From Albibacillus kandeliae (GTDB lineage Bacteria; Pseudomonadota; Alphaproteobacteria; Rhodobacterales; Rhodobacteraceae): 64,000 nt of DNA. Shown here piece after piece: positions 25,892 through 34,884 of this stretch. A program made the translations under genes and the position numbers. Positions within the stretch are counted from its first letter, which is position 1, and every line of letters begins with the position of its first letter. A model generated the notes under the pieces. That model was not told the origin of the DNA. It saw nothing but the letters and a program-made list of their open reading frames with translations, and ran no database searches. The DNA lies in NCBI RefSeq assembly GCF_003116585.1, contig NZ_QEHM01000006.1, forward strand, positions 248,001 to 312,000, written 5' to 3'.

Positions 25892-26668
25892 TCAGTCGCC
25901 CGTGACGCCGAAGCCCTGCCGTTCGAAGGCGGCGCGCGCCTCCGGCCCTTGCAGGAAGGTGAGGAAATCGGCCGCTGTGGCGCCCTGAGCGGCGGCCAGC
26001 AGGGCCACCGGGTAGACGATGGACGGATGGCTGTCCGCCGGGAAGGTGCCGACGACCGCGACGCCGGGCTCTGCCACCGCGTCGGTCGCGTAGACGATGC
26101 CCAGCGGCGCCTCGCCCGTGGCGACGTAGGCAAGCGCCGCGCGAACGTTGGCGGCCTGCGCGACCTGCGGCTCGACACTGTCCCAGAGGCCCAGCGAGGT
26201 CAGTGCGGCCTTGCCGTAGAGGCCCGCCGGAACCGAGTCGACCATCGCCATGGACAAGTGCCCGCCCGCGAGCATCGCGGAGAGGTCGAGACCGGCCCCG
26301 ATCTCGACCTTCGGCGCCTGCGCGTCATGGGCCACGAGGACGATGGAGTTGGTCAGCAGGTCGCTCCGGGTTTCGGGCACGATGAGGGATTTGTCCTCCA
26401 GTTCGTCCATCCAGCCCGGGTTGGCCGAGAGAAAGATATCGGCCGGGGCCCCTGCCTCGATCTGGCGCGCGAGGCTGGAGGAGCCCGCGAAGGACATCAC
26501 CACCTCGTCGCCGGTGTTCGCCTCGTAGGCGGCGGCGATCTCCTCCAGCGCGTTGCGGGTGCTGGCGGCGGCAAAGACCGTGACGGTATCGGCCTGCGCG
26601 ACGGACGCGATGCCCCCCGCGAGGACAAGGGACTGGAACGCGAAGCGCAGGGAGGCACGAGGGGGCAT
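25892..26668 (-). CDS. modA: molybdate ABC transporter substrate-binding protein
   Basis: A 258-residue periplasmic molybdate-binding protein. A signal peptide (LRFAFQSLVLAGGIASVAQA) precedes the typical start VTVFAAASTRNALEEIAAAY. Conserved ligand regions are SFAGSSSLARQIEAGAPADI, FLSANPGWMDEL and LGIVYATDA. ATG 26668 is preceded by GGAGAA. The open frame runs further to 26761 but would put extra residues before the signal peptide. A Mo-box-like operator lies directly upstream. Confidence 0.95.
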   Translation of the reverse strand: MPPRASLRFAFQSLVLAGGIASVAQADTVTVFAAASTRNALEEIAAAYEANTGDEVVMSFAGSSSLARQIEAGAPADIFLSANPGWMDELEDKSLIVPETRSDLLTNSIVLVAHDAQAPKVEIGAGLDLSAMLAGGHLSMAMVDSVPAGLYGKAALTSLGLWDSVEPQVAQAANVRAALAYVATGEAPLGIVYATDAVAEPGVAVVGTFPADSHPSIVYPVALLAAAQGATAADFLTFLQGPEARAAFERQGFGVTGD

Positions 26669-26675
26669 GGGTTCT

Positions 26676-26701
26676 CCGAAGAAAGCGATATGTTTCTTCG
26701 G
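26676..26701 (-). promoter_or_regulatory. hairpin in the modA leader overlapping the ribosome binding site
   Basis: CCGAAGAAA and TTTCTTCGG form a perfect 9-bp stem with an 8-base loop. On the minus-strand RNA the 3' arm runs into the GGAGAA Shine-Dalgarno of modA. It overlaps one half of the Mo-box-like repeat, so one sequence may act both as operator and as leader RNA structure. Confidence 0.5.
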
Positions 26702-26710
26702 GTATATCGC
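26685..26710. promoter_or_regulatory. candidate ModE-binding Mo-box upstream of modA
   Basis: GCGATAT and ATATCGC form a perfect 7-bp inverted repeat with a 12-base spacer. The site resembles the TATAT-containing Mo-boxes bound by ModE-type regulators. It lies between modE and modA, ending 16 bases before the modA start. A molybdate-repressed modABC operon is inferred. Confidence 0.6.
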
Positions 26711-26735
26711 AGAGCCCGCGCGGCCCGCGCAACCG

Positions 26736-27107
26736 TTATTTTCCATCGGACATATCGACATGCATCTCCAGCAGGCGCTGCAGGGGTTCGCGCCCTGCCG
26801 CTCCGGCGGCGGCCTCGAGCGCGCGGTAGGCTTCGAGCACCGCCTGCCCCGTTTCCGTCACCGAGGCCCCTCCGCCCTTGGACCCGCCCCGGCTGCTGTG
26901 CACCACCGGTTCGCGGAACATCGCGTTCATGGTCTCGACCAGCTGCCACGCCCGCTTGTAGCTCATCCCCATCTCGCGGCCTGCCGCCGCGATGGACCCG
27001 GTGCGCGCGATCCGTTCCAATAGTTCCGCCTTGCCCGGCCCCATCATGTCGTCGGGTCCGAAGGTCAGGCGCAGGCGCAGGCGCGGGTAGTCTGGGAGCT
27101 GTGTCAT
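26736..27107 (-). CDS. modE: ModE-type winged-helix transcriptional regulator (DNA-binding domain only)
   Basis: A 123-residue protein of the ModE N-terminal, LysR-like winged helix family. The helix-turn-helix is LLERIARTGSIAAAGREMGM, followed by SYKRAWQLVETMNAMFREPV and the wing SSRGGSKGGGASVTETG. Full-length ModE has additional C-terminal molbindin domains that sense molybdate; they are absent here. Short ModE forms exist in alphaproteobacteria. It is the gene before modABC and the probable binder of the Mo-box. Confidence 0.9.
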   Translation of the reverse strand: MTQLPDYPRLRLRLTFGPDDMMGPGKAELLERIARTGSIAAAGREMGMSYKRAWQLVETMNAMFREPVVHSSRGGSKGGGASVTETGQAVLEAYRALEAAAGAAGREPLQRLLEMHVDMSDGK

Positions 27108-27350
27108 GCCCGCAGAATGGCCCGCCGCCCGGGCGCGGGCAAGCGGATGTGCGGTGCCGCGCTTTCGCGACGTGCCGGACGGCCCGGGCGCAAGACGAAG
27201 GTGACAGTTTCGTGAAGGGAGATGCTGTAAATTCGCGCGCTAAAACTCCGAAATAAAACGCTTTCTTCTTGAACCCGTTCAGCGCCTGAGGGAATCTGTC
27301 GGCAAATGGAGACACGCCTCCCGAATGGAGGCGCATAGCGGAGAAATCGC

Positions 27351-29312
27351 ATGCCCCTCGAAGTGAACCGGCGCGCATTTATCGGGGCCACGGCGAGCTT
27401 TATCGCTCTCCACCCCTTCTCGGCACGGGCTGCCGCGAACCAGGCGCACCTGCGAATCATGGAGACCACGGACCTCCACGTCCACGTGTTTCCCTACGAC
27501 TACTACAGCGACAAGCCGGTCGACACCGTGGGTCTTGCCCGCACGGCGGCACGGATCAAGGAAGTTCGCGACGAGAGCACCAACTCGCTGCTGATCGACA
27601 ACGGCGACTTTCTTCAGGGCAACCCGATGGGCGATTACATCGCCTATGAGCGGGGCATGAAGGAAGGCGATATCCATCCGATCATCGCCGCGATGAACAC
27701 CCTTGGCTTCGACGGGTCCACGCTGGGCAACCACGAGTTCAACTACGGGCTCGATTTCCTGACCAAGACGCTGTTCGGCGCCAACTTCCCGGTGGTCTGC
27801 GCCAACGTCTCGCTCGACCTCGGCAGCGCGCCCGGCAAGGGCAAGACGCTGCTCAAGCCCTACGTGATCCTTGACCGCACGGTCACCGATGGCGCGGGCA
27901 CGGTGCATCCGATCCGCATCGGCCTGATCGGGTTCGTTCCGCCGCAGATCATGAACTGGGACCGCAAGCACCTTGAAGGCAAGGTGCAGACCCACGACAT
28001 CGTGGCCGCCGCCAAGGCCTACCTGCCCGAGATGCGCGAGAAGGGTGCCGACCTGATCATCGCCCTGTCGCACTCGGGGATCGGCGAGGCGGATCATATC
28101 GAGGGGCAAGAAAACGCCTCGATCCCGCTGGCCGCGGTCGACGGGATCGACGCGATCCTGACCGGCCACTCGCACCTCGTCTTCCCCGGCCCGACCTATG
28201 CCGAGACCCCCGGCGTCGACGTCGCAGCGGGCACCATCATGGGCAAGCCCGGTGTCATGGGCGGGTTCTGGGGCAGCCACATGGGGCTGATCGACCTGAT
28301 GCTGCAGCGCGATGGCGGTATGTGGAAGGTCGTCTCGCACAGCTCGGAAGCGCGCCCGATCTACCAGCGCAACGAAGACCGGTCGATCACCCCGCTGGTC
28401 GAGAGCGTCAGCACGGTGCTGGAGGCCGCGCAGGCCGAGCACGAGGCGACGCTGGCCTACGTGCGCCGGGCCGTGGGCGAGACGGAAGCGCCGCTCTACA
28501 GCTACTTCGCGCTGGTGGCGGACGATCCGTCGGTGCAGGTCGTGTCCAATGCACAGACCTGGTACATCGCGCAGATGATGGAGGGCACCGAGAACGAGGG
28601 CCTGCCGATCCTCTCGGCGGCGGCGCCGTTCAAGGCCGGTGGCCGCGGCGGCCCGGAGTACTATACCGACGTGGCCGTGGGCCCGGTTGCCATCAAGAAC
28701 GTGACCGACCTCTACCTCTACCCCAACACCGTGCGCGCCGTGAACATCTCGGGCGCCGAGGTGCAGGAGTGGCTGGAGCGTTCGGCGGGCATGTTCAACC
28801 AGATCACCCCCGGCGAGGCGGACCAGGTTCTGCTGAACCCCGACTTCCCCTCCTACAACTTCGACGTGATCGACGGCGTGACCTACAAGATCGACCTGAG
28901 CCAGCCGTCGAAATACGACAGCAAGAGCGGCGACGTGGTGAACCCCGAGGCGCAGCGGATCGTCGACCTGTCCTTCGACGGCAAGCCGATCGACCCGGAG
29001 GCGCGCTTTGTCGTGGCGACCAACAACTACCGCGCGGGCGGCGGCGGCAACTTCCCCGGTGCCAACCCCGGAACCGTGGTGTTCGAGGGGCCGGATACCA
29101 ACCGCGACGTGATCGTGCGCTATATCGTCGAGAAGGGCACCATCAACCCCAAGGCCGATGCCAACTGGTCCTTTGCGCCCCTGCCGGGCACCTCGGTCCT
29201 GTTCGACACCGGCCCGACGGCGGCGGACTATGTCAGCGACGTGCAGGGCCTGACGATCGAACCCGCCGGCGAGGGCCCCGACGGGTTCGCGCGGTTCCGC
29301 ATCACGCTCTGA
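27351..29312 (+). CDS. cpdB: 2',3'-cyclic-nucleotide 2'-phosphodiesterase/3'-nucleotidase
   Basis: A 653-residue periplasmic phosphodiesterase. It begins with a Tat-type signal ([20 protein letters not shown]). Metallophosphatase motifs are [43 protein letters not shown] and [11 protein letters not shown] 5'-nucleotidase C-terminal domain begins near residue 375. CpdB hydrolyses 2',3'-cyclic nucleotides and 3'-nucleotides, letting the cell use external nucleotides. ATG 27351 has GGAGA upstream. The 243 bases before it hold no gene and no clear operator. Confidence 0.92.
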   Translation: MPLEVNRRAFIGATASFIALHPFSARAAANQAHLRIMETTDLHVHVFPYDYYSDKPVDTVGLARTAARIKEVRDESTNSLLIDNGDFLQGNPMGDYIAYERGMKEGDIHPIIAAMNTLGFDGSTLGNHEFNYGLDFLTKTLFGANFPVVCANVSLDLGSAPGKGKTLLKPYVILDRTVTDGAGTVHPIRIGLIGFVPPQIMNWDRKHLEGKVQTHDIVAAAKAYLPEMREKGADLIIALSHSGIGEADHIEGQENASIPLAAVDGIDAILTGHSHLVFPGPTYAETPGVDVAAGTIMGKPGVMGGFWGSHMGLIDLMLQRDGGMWKVVSHSSEARPIYQRNEDRSITPLVESVSTVLEAAQAEHEATLAYVRRAVGETEAPLYSYFALVADDPSVQVVSNAQTWYIAQMMEGTENEGLPILSAAAPFKAGGRGGPEYYTDVAVGPVAIKNVTDLYLYPNTVRAVNISGAEVQEWLERSAGMFNQITPGEADQVLLNPDFPSYNFDVIDGVTYKIDLSQPSKYDSKSGDVVNPEAQRIVDLSFDGKPIDPEARFVVATNNYRAGGGGNFPGANPGTVVFEGPDTNRDVIVRYIVEKGTINPKADANWSFAPLPGTSVLFDTGPTAADYVSDVQGLTIEPAGEGPDGFARFRITL

Positions 29313-29327
29313 CCGGGCGAAACCGTT

Positions 29328-29358
29328 CTCCTGCGCCTCAGACCATGCGGCGCAGGAG
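29328..29358. terminator. hairpin between convergent cpdB and cytochrome b561 genes
   Basis: CTCCTGCGC and GCGCAGGAG form a perfect 9-bp stem around a 13-base loop, between the cpdB stop and the last codons of the b561 gene. It probably helps end transcription from either side. There is no T-run. Confidence 0.45.
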
Positions 29359-29817
29359 GTTGGTCTTCCACCAGAACTGGTGCACGACCACTGCCGCCAC
29401 GTGCAGGAGGGCGAGCCACATCAGCACCGTGGTGCCGAACTCGTGCGCCTCGGCCGCGGCGCCCAGCTTGCCGAACCACGCCACCAGCCCGATGACCGGC
29501 AGGCCGATCAGCAAGACGTACAGCAGCCCGTGGGCCACCTTCGACACCTGCGCGAAGAGGCGCGGTTCGCCCGCCGGGGCGGCCGGCGCGCCGTGGCGGG
29601 CCCGCAGGGCAAGACGCCAGAGCGCCAGCAGCAGAACTGCCACGCCGATGACGATATGGGCGAACACCGTGGTCGAGTAAGCGGCGGCGCCGTCCATCAG
29701 CTGGTGGAACGGGCGCCCCATCCCGTCGAACAGCAGGTATTGCAGCAGCAGCAACAGCACGACGGCCCAATGCAGGTGCTTTTGCAGCCCGGTATAGGCG
29801 GCGGGAGGGTTGGACAT
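29338..29817 (-). CDS. cytochrome b561 family protein
   Basis: A 159-residue di-heme membrane protein with four predicted helices, for example WAVVLLLLLQYLLFDGMG, TVFAHIVIGVAVLLLALWRL and HGLLYVLLIGLPVIGLVAWF. The heme ligands fit the His residues in KHLHW, FAHI, VAHGLLY and ALLHVAAVVVHQF. Bacterial b561 proteins pass electrons between quinone and acceptors, including superoxide. The natural partner is unknown. ATG 29817 starts the family-like segment; the frame stays open far upstream without coding character. Confidence 0.9.
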   Translation of the reverse strand: MSNPPAAYTGLQKHLHWAVVLLLLLQYLLFDGMGRPFHQLMDGAAAYSTTVFAHIVIGVAVLLLALWRLALRARHGAPAAPAGEPRLFAQVSKVAHGLLYVLLIGLPVIGLVAWFGKLGAAAEAHEFGTTVLMWLALLHVAAVVVHQFWWKTNLLRRMV

Positions 29818-30096
29818 GGCGGTGAATCCTTCTGGCTGGTCCTGAATGCAAGGGTTCAACGCGGCAGCACCGCGTTTCCATCGAAGCTGGTCGCGGATTT
29901 TTCTTGCGGGAACCTTACGGTCGCGGGTTTGCGCTCCGGTTGAAGGTCCTCGCTTTGGCAGGTTGCGCGGCGGCGCGGCGCTTTTCAGGCGCGCGCCATC
30001 GGCAACAGACGCGGGGAAAGGGCGATAATGCCTCGACATTCGCGCCCCTGCCGCCGATAAGGCAATTTCGGTACAAGCGGTAGCGCATGGATCGCA

Positions 30097-31515
30097 ATGA
30101 GCTTTGTCGTCTTCGTCAATGGACTTCTGCTGTTGGGGCTGGGGACACTCATGCTCGGCAACAGCGTGTTCTTTGTCGACACGCGGCAGGTCTTTTTCGA
30201 GGCCGGGGTCCTGTCGGTCTTTGCCGGAACCTGCCTCGTGCTCTCCACCTCCTCCTCGCTCAAGGGGCTGCACCGGCTGCACACCTTCATCCTGACCGCC
30301 TCGGTCTGGCTGACGGCGGCGGCGGCGGGCGCCCTGCCCCTCTGGATGTGGCACCTGACCGCGACCGATGCCTTCTTCGAGGCCATGTCCGGCATCACAA
30401 CGACCGGATCGACGGTGATGACCGGCCTCGACAGCACCCCGCGCGGTATCTTGCTGTGGCGCGCGCTGCTGCAATGGATCGGGGGGATCGGCTTTGTCGT
30501 GACCGGGATCGCGCTGCTGCCGATCCTGCGGGTGGGCGGCATGCAGCTGTTCCGGACCGAGAGCTCGGAAAAGGGTGAAAAAGAAATGGCCCGCGCGGCC
30601 CGGTTCGCCTCGGCCACGGTCAGCGTCTATCTCGGGCTGACCCTGTGCTGTGCGCTGTTCTACCTTGCCGGGGGCATGACCGAGTTCGAGGCGCTGGTTC
30701 ATGCGATGACGACCCTGTCGACCGGCGGCTATTCGACCTCCGACGCGTCCTTCGGCCATTTCTCAAGCGGTTTCCTCGAATGGTCGGGCACCTTCTTCAT
30801 GCTGGCGGGCGGCCTGCCCTTCGCTTGGTACATCCGCGTCTACAACACCGGGCAATGGCAGAGCGAGCAGGTGCAGGCGCTGGTCGGCGGGCTGGCGGTC
30901 TCGACGCTGGCGCTGACCCTGTGGCTGGTGATCATGAACGGCATGCCCTTCTGGGATACGCTCCGCCATGTGGCCTTCAACATCGTCTCGGTGGTCACCA
31001 CCACCGGGTTTGCCTCGACCGACTACACCCTTTGGGGTCCGCTCGCGGTCGCGGTCTTCTTCTTCCTGACCATCGTGGGTGGCTGTACCGGCTCGACCGC
31101 GGGCGGCGCCAAGGTCATGCGCTGGCTGGTCACCCTGCGCGCGGCGCGGGCCAAGCTGATCTCGGTGCGCTATCCCCACAGCCTGACCACCGTGCGCTAC
31201 GAGAACCGACCGCTGGACCGGCAGGTGATCAGCGGCATCATGGCGTTCCTGACCATCTACGCGGTGACCATCTCGCTGCTTGCCATGATCCTCGGCCTCT
31301 ACGGGCTCGACCTGCTGACCTCGGTGAGCGGCGCGGCGACGGCCGTTGCCAATGTCGGCCCCGGCGTCGGCACCATCATCGGACCGGCGGGCAACTTCAC
31401 CACCCTGCCCGACGGGGCCAAGTGGTTCCTGAGCTTCGGCATGTACGCGGGCCGGCTGGAACTGATGACGGTCTTCGTGCTCTTCACCCCGATGTTCTGG
31501 CGCGAGCTGGTCTGA
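30097..31515 (+). CDS. trkH: Trk-type potassium uptake protein TrkH
   Basis: A 472-residue membrane protein with four repeated M1-P-M2 units. Selectivity-filter-like segments are SGITTTGSTVMTG, TTLSTGGYSTSD, VVTTTGFASTDY and AVANVGPGVGTIIG. LLQWIGGIGFVVTGIALLPI and GGCTGSTAGGAKVMRW are typical TrkH stretches. It imports K+ with a TrkA partner that is not in the window. The start at 30097 lacks a clear Shine-Dalgarno. The 279 bases between it and the b561 gene show nothing recognisable. Confidence 0.93.
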   Translation: MSFVVFVNGLLLLGLGTLMLGNSVFFVDTRQVFFEAGVLSVFAGTCLVLSTSSSLKGLHRLHTFILTASVWLTAAAAGALPLWMWHLTATDAFFEAMSGITTTGSTVMTGLDSTPRGILLWRALLQWIGGIGFVVTGIALLPILRVGGMQLFRTESSEKGEKEMARAARFASATVSVYLGLTLCCALFYLAGGMTEFEALVHAMTTLSTGGYSTSDASFGHFSSGFLEWSGTFFMLAGGLPFAWYIRVYNTGQWQSEQVQALVGGLAVSTLALTLWLVIMNGMPFWDTLRHVAFNIVSVVTTTGFASTDYTLWGPLAVAVFFFLTIVGGCTGSTAGGAKVMRWLVTLRAARAKLISVRYPHSLTTVRYENRPLDRQVISGIMAFLTIYAVTISLLAMILGLYGLDLLTSVSGAATAVANVGPGVGTIIGPAGNFTTLPDGAKWFLSFGMYAGRLELMTVFVLFTPMFWRELV

Positions 31516-31996
31516 ACCCCTCGCCCGCCTGAGTCGCGCGAATCCGGTGAGTCGCGCAGGCCCGGATGCGCCCCCAACTGCCCGAAAAATGAGCCGGTCA
31601 GGTGCCTGCGCGTTGCCTTTGCAACCGCAGGTCGCACGGCCCGAAGGGATCGCAACGGCAGCCCGGAGCGTGGCGGGAACCGAATGCCCAAGCTTCCGGC
31701 AGTGGGTGATGGAGGGGGTCTGGGGAACGGGCTGCCGCCGCGTTAAGCACATGAAATTTCATATATCTTAGACAAAAGACGCCATCCGCCAAACCGGAAA
31801 CAAACCGCCTGAAATCCGCGACTTGCAGCGTCCTGCGGCAAGATCAGCCGAGAGCGAAGGCGCCGGAAAGAGCCCGAAAACATGGGTCGCAAAGGCGAGC
31901 GTGAAACGTACAAATTACTTTAAGCTTGAAAAACTCTGTACTACGCTCGGCCACAACAACAGCAACAAAGCGCCAGCAACCCAACGGGAGAACAAA
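31516..31996. other. intergenic region upstream of the TRAP transporter
   Basis: The 481 bases hold no convincing gene. Features seen are a near-direct repeat of GAGTCGCGC near the start, a perfect 12-bp palindrome at 31751-31762 and an AT-richer stretch around 31900-31940 that may hold the TRAP promoter. No clear -35/-10 pair could be fixed. Confidence 0.5.
31751..31762. promoter_or_regulatory. 12-bp palindrome, candidate operator of the TRAP operon
   Basis: ATGAAATTTCAT is a perfect palindrome in an AT-rich island about 235 bases before the TRAP dctP start. It could be a repressor or activator site, but no regulator gene is nearby and the distance is large. Confidence 0.25.
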
Positions 31997-33037
31997 ATGC
32001 TGAAAACCCTCAAGGCAACCATCGCGGCCGTCGTCGCATCGGCGGGTCTCGCCGCGGGCGCGGCCTCGGCCGAAACCGTGCTGACCTATTCCTCCTGGAT
32101 CCCCTGGACCCACCCGGTGAACCTCGCCGTCTACATCCCGTGGATGGAAGCCGTCGAAGAAGCCAGCGAAGGCCGGATCAAGTTCAACCGCCTGCCCAAG
32201 GCCGTCGCCTCCCCGCCGGCGACCTACGACGCCATCCGCACCGGCCAGGCCGACGTATCGTTCTCGGTCCACGGCTACGCGCGCAAGCAGTTCGCCTCCT
32301 ATCTCTTTGCCGAACTGCCGATGCTGGGCGACAGCGCAGAGACCACCTCGATCGCGCTGCAGCGCACCCATGACAAGTTCATGGCCGACAAGGACCTCTA
32401 CAAGGGCGTTCACCTTGTCGGGATGCTGATGCACGGCCCGGGCCAGGTGAACCACACCAAGAAGATCATCCAGACCCCGGCCGACATGGAAGGCCAGAAG
32501 ATGCGGACCGGCGGCCCGATCCCGACCGCGATCACCGAAGCCTGGGGCGGCGTCTCGATCCAGCAGCCCTCGTCCAAGTCCTACGAGATCCTCTCGTCGG
32601 GCATCGCCGATGGCATCATGTTCCCCTTCGAGAGCGTGACCAGCTTCAACCTGACCGACATCGTCCCCTACACCACCACCCTGCCGGGCGGCTGGTACTC
32701 CTCGAGCCACTTCCTGCTGATGAACCAGGCGGCCTATGACAAGCTGCCCGACGAGGACAAGGCGATCATCGACAAGTTCTCGGGCGAAGCCTTTGCCAAG
32801 CTGGCCGGCCAGGGTTGGGACAAGATCAACGCCAAGGGTCTGGAAGACATCCTCGCCAACGGCAACACTGTCGAGGAAGCCTCGCCGGAGCTGATCGCGG
32901 CTGTCGAAGAGCTGAAGAAGGGCTTCCTGGAAGAGTACTATGCCGCCGCTGCCGAAGACGGCATCGATGGCAAGGCCGTCATGGAGTACTTCAACGCCGA
33001 AGTCGCCAAGCTGGACGCCGAAAAGGCGTCTAACTGA
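31997..33037 (+). CDS. dctP: TRAP transporter substrate-binding protein (DctP family)
   Basis: A 346-residue periplasmic TRAP solute receptor. A signal peptide (TIAAVVASAGLAAGAASA) is followed by VLTYSSWIPWTHPVN. The family's ligand-contact region appears as GGPIPTAITEAWGGVSIQQP, followed by SKSYEILSSGIADGIMFPFE. TRAP systems import organic acids using a sodium gradient. The substrate is unknown. The downstream IlvD-like dehydratase and arylmalonate-decarboxylase-like enzyme point to a carboxylic acid, as inference. ATG 31997 has CGGGAG upstream. Confidence 0.9.
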   Translation: MLKTLKATIAAVVASAGLAAGAASAETVLTYSSWIPWTHPVNLAVYIPWMEAVEEASEGRIKFNRLPKAVASPPATYDAIRTGQADVSFSVHGYARKQFASYLFAELPMLGDSAETTSIALQRTHDKFMADKDLYKGVHLVGMLMHGPGQVNHTKKIIQTPADMEGQKMRTGGPIPTAITEAWGGVSIQQPSSKSYEILSSGIADGIMFPFESVTSFNLTDIVPYTTTLPGGWYSSSHFLLMNQAAYDKLPDEDKAIIDKFSGEAFAKLAGQGWDKINAKGLEDILANGNTVEEASPELIAAVEELKKGFLEEYYAAAAEDGIDGKAVMEYFNAEVAKLDAEKASN

Positions 33038-33058
33038 TCCGGCGGCAGGAGCGAGACA

Positions 33059-33565
33059 TTGGATCTTCAGCCAGCCAAAGAGACCGCGGAGGACATCCGC
33101 GGTCTCACCCCGATCAGCAAGTTCCTTGGCCTGATCGCCTGCTTTCTCCTGTTCTGCATGATGATGGTGACCTTCGTCGACGTGGTCGGGCGCTACCTGT
33201 TCTCAAGTCCGCTCCCCGCCGCCTACGAACTCGTCATGCTGATGATGCCCACCCTGATCTTCTGCGCCCTGCCGCTGTCGGTGCTGCGCGAAGGCCATGT
33301 CACCGTGGACCTGCTGGACAGTTTCGTTCCCGCATCGCTCGCGAAGTTGCAGGCCGTCCTGATCAACATCTTCTGCGCCGCCTCGATGGCTCTGATCACG
33401 TGGCGTCTCGGGGTTCGCTCGATGGACCAGTACACCTTTGAAGAGGTGACCGATGTAATGATCATTCCGCTCTGGCCCGTCAGCGCCTCGATGACCGTCC
33501 TCAGCGCCGTCGCCACCATCGCCTTCCTGGCGAATGTCTGGCAGTCCGCGACCCGCCGTTCGTGA
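33059..33565 (+). CDS. dctQ: TRAP transporter small permease (DctQ family)
   Basis: A 168-residue protein with four transmembrane helices (for example FLGLIACFLLFCMMMVTFVD and AAYELVMLMMPTLIFCALPL). It matches DctQ, the small TRAP membrane subunit. The start is TTG 33059, supported by AGGAG seven bases upstream and by the lack of an ATG near the conserved N-terminus. It lies 21 bases after dctP and just before dctM. Confidence 0.9.
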   Translation: MDLQPAKETAEDIRGLTPISKFLGLIACFLLFCMMMVTFVDVVGRYLFSSPLPAAYELVMLMMPTLIFCALPLSVLREGHVTVDLLDSFVPASLAKLQAVLINIFCAASMALITWRLGVRSMDQYTFEEVTDVMIIPLWPVSASMTVLSAVATIAFLANVWQSATRRS

Positions 33566-33572
33566 GTATCCA

Positions 33573-34865
33573 ATGACCGAAGCGCTTATCGGCCTTGCCG
33601 CCCTCCTTATCCTTGCCTTCATGCGGATTCCGATCGCCTTTGTCATGGCCGCGATCGGTTTCATCGGCATGGCCTACGTCAACAACCCGATCGCCGCGCT
33701 GTACAATGTCGGGCAGACCACCTTTGACGCGGCGCTGAATTACGAGCTGTCGGTGGTGCCGCTGTTCGTGCTGATGGGCAACTTCGTTGCCCGCGCACAG
33801 CTGGCCGCGCAGCTCTACAACGCCTCCAACGCCTTTCTCGGCCACCGCAAGGGCGGGCTCGCCATGGCGACGGTCGTCGCCTGCGGCGGCTTCAGCGCGA
33901 TCTGCGGCTCGTCGCTGGCCACCGCCGCGACCATGTCCAAGGTCGCCATGCCCTCGATGCGGCGCTACGGCTATGCCGACACGCTGGCCACCGGCTCCAT
34001 CGCCGCGGGCGGCACGCTCGGCATCCTGATCCCGCCCTCCGTGCTGCTGGTGATCTACGGCATCCTGACCCAGCAGAGCATCGGCAAGCTGTTCGCCGCG
34101 GGCATCCTGCCGGGCCTGATCGGCGTGCTGTTCTACCTTTTCGCCGTGCGCTACGTCACCTGGCGCCGTCCCCAGGACGGCCCCGCCGGTGAGCGCATGA
34201 GCTGGCCCGAGCGGTTCCGCACCCTGTCGTCCGTCTGGGGCGTGCTGCTGCTGTTCGTCATCGTCATGGGCGGCATCTACGGCGGCGTCTTCAGCCCGAC
34301 CGAGGCCGCAGGCATCGGGGCCTTCGGCGCCTTCGTCTTTGCACTGGTGCGCGGGGCGCTGACCTGGAAGGTCTTCATCGAGATCATGGAAGAGAGCGTC
34401 GCGACCACCGCCATGCTGTTCACCGTGCTGATCGGGGCGCTGCTGTTCGCGAACTTCATCAACCTGACGGACTTCCCGCAGGCGCTGGTGCGCATTGCCA
34501 GCCTGTTCGAAGATACGCCGTGGATGGTGATCGTCGCGATCCTGGTGATCTACATCCTGCTCGGCTGCGTGTTCGAGAGCATGTCCATGATCCTGCTGAC
34601 CGTGCCGATCTTCTTCCCGCTGGTCGACCACCTGGGCTACGACCCGATCTGGTTCGGCATCGTCTGCGTGGTGGTGACCGAGATCAGCCTGATCACCCCG
34701 CCGGTGGGCCTGAACGTCTTTGTCCTGCGCGGCGTGCTGCCGGATGTGACCACCGGCACGATCTTCAAGGGCGTGACGCCCTTCTGGGTGGCGGACATCT
34801 TCCGCCTTGCCGTGATCGTGCTGGTGCCCTGGGTCTCCCTGTGGCTGGCGGGCTATGTTTCCTGA
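33573..34865 (+). CDS. dctM: TRAP transporter large permease (DctM family)
   Basis: A 430-residue membrane protein with about twelve helices. Hallmarks are RIPIAFVMAAIGFIGM, CGGFSAICGSSLATAATMSK, GGTLGILIPPSVLLVIYGIL and SLITPPVGLNVFVLRGV, all DctM-like. It is the sodium-coupled channel subunit of the TRAP system. ATG 33573 lies 7 bases after the dctQ stop; an upstream in-frame ATG at 33534 lies inside dctQ and is not needed. Confidence 0.93.
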   Translation: MTEALIGLAALLILAFMRIPIAFVMAAIGFIGMAYVNNPIAALYNVGQTTFDAALNYELSVVPLFVLMGNFVARAQLAAQLYNASNAFLGHRKGGLAMATVVACGGFSAICGSSLATAATMSKVAMPSMRRYGYADTLATGSIAAGGTLGILIPPSVLLVIYGILTQQSIGKLFAAGILPGLIGVLFYLFAVRYVTWRRPQDGPAGERMSWPERFRTLSSVWGVLLLFVIVMGGIYGGVFSPTEAAGIGAFGAFVFALVRGALTWKVFIEIMEESVATTAMLFTVLIGALLFANFINLTDFPQALVRIASLFEDTPWMVIVAILVIYILLGCVFESMSMILLTVPIFFPLVDHLGYDPIWFGIVCVVVTEISLITPPVGLNVFVLRGVLPDVTTGTIFKGVTPFWVADIFRLAVIVLVPWVSLWLAGYVS

Positions 34866-34884
34866 GCCCGCCGCCGGGTCATGT

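Noticed and set aside
27108-27350. Pho box before cpdB
   Set aside because: Only single half-site-like matches (CTGTAAA, GTGACAG) were seen, without a properly spaced second half.
29338-30759. Extended cytochrome b561 frame of 473 residues
   Set aside because: The upstream part is antisense to trkH and lacks membrane or heme motifs; the family begins at 29817.
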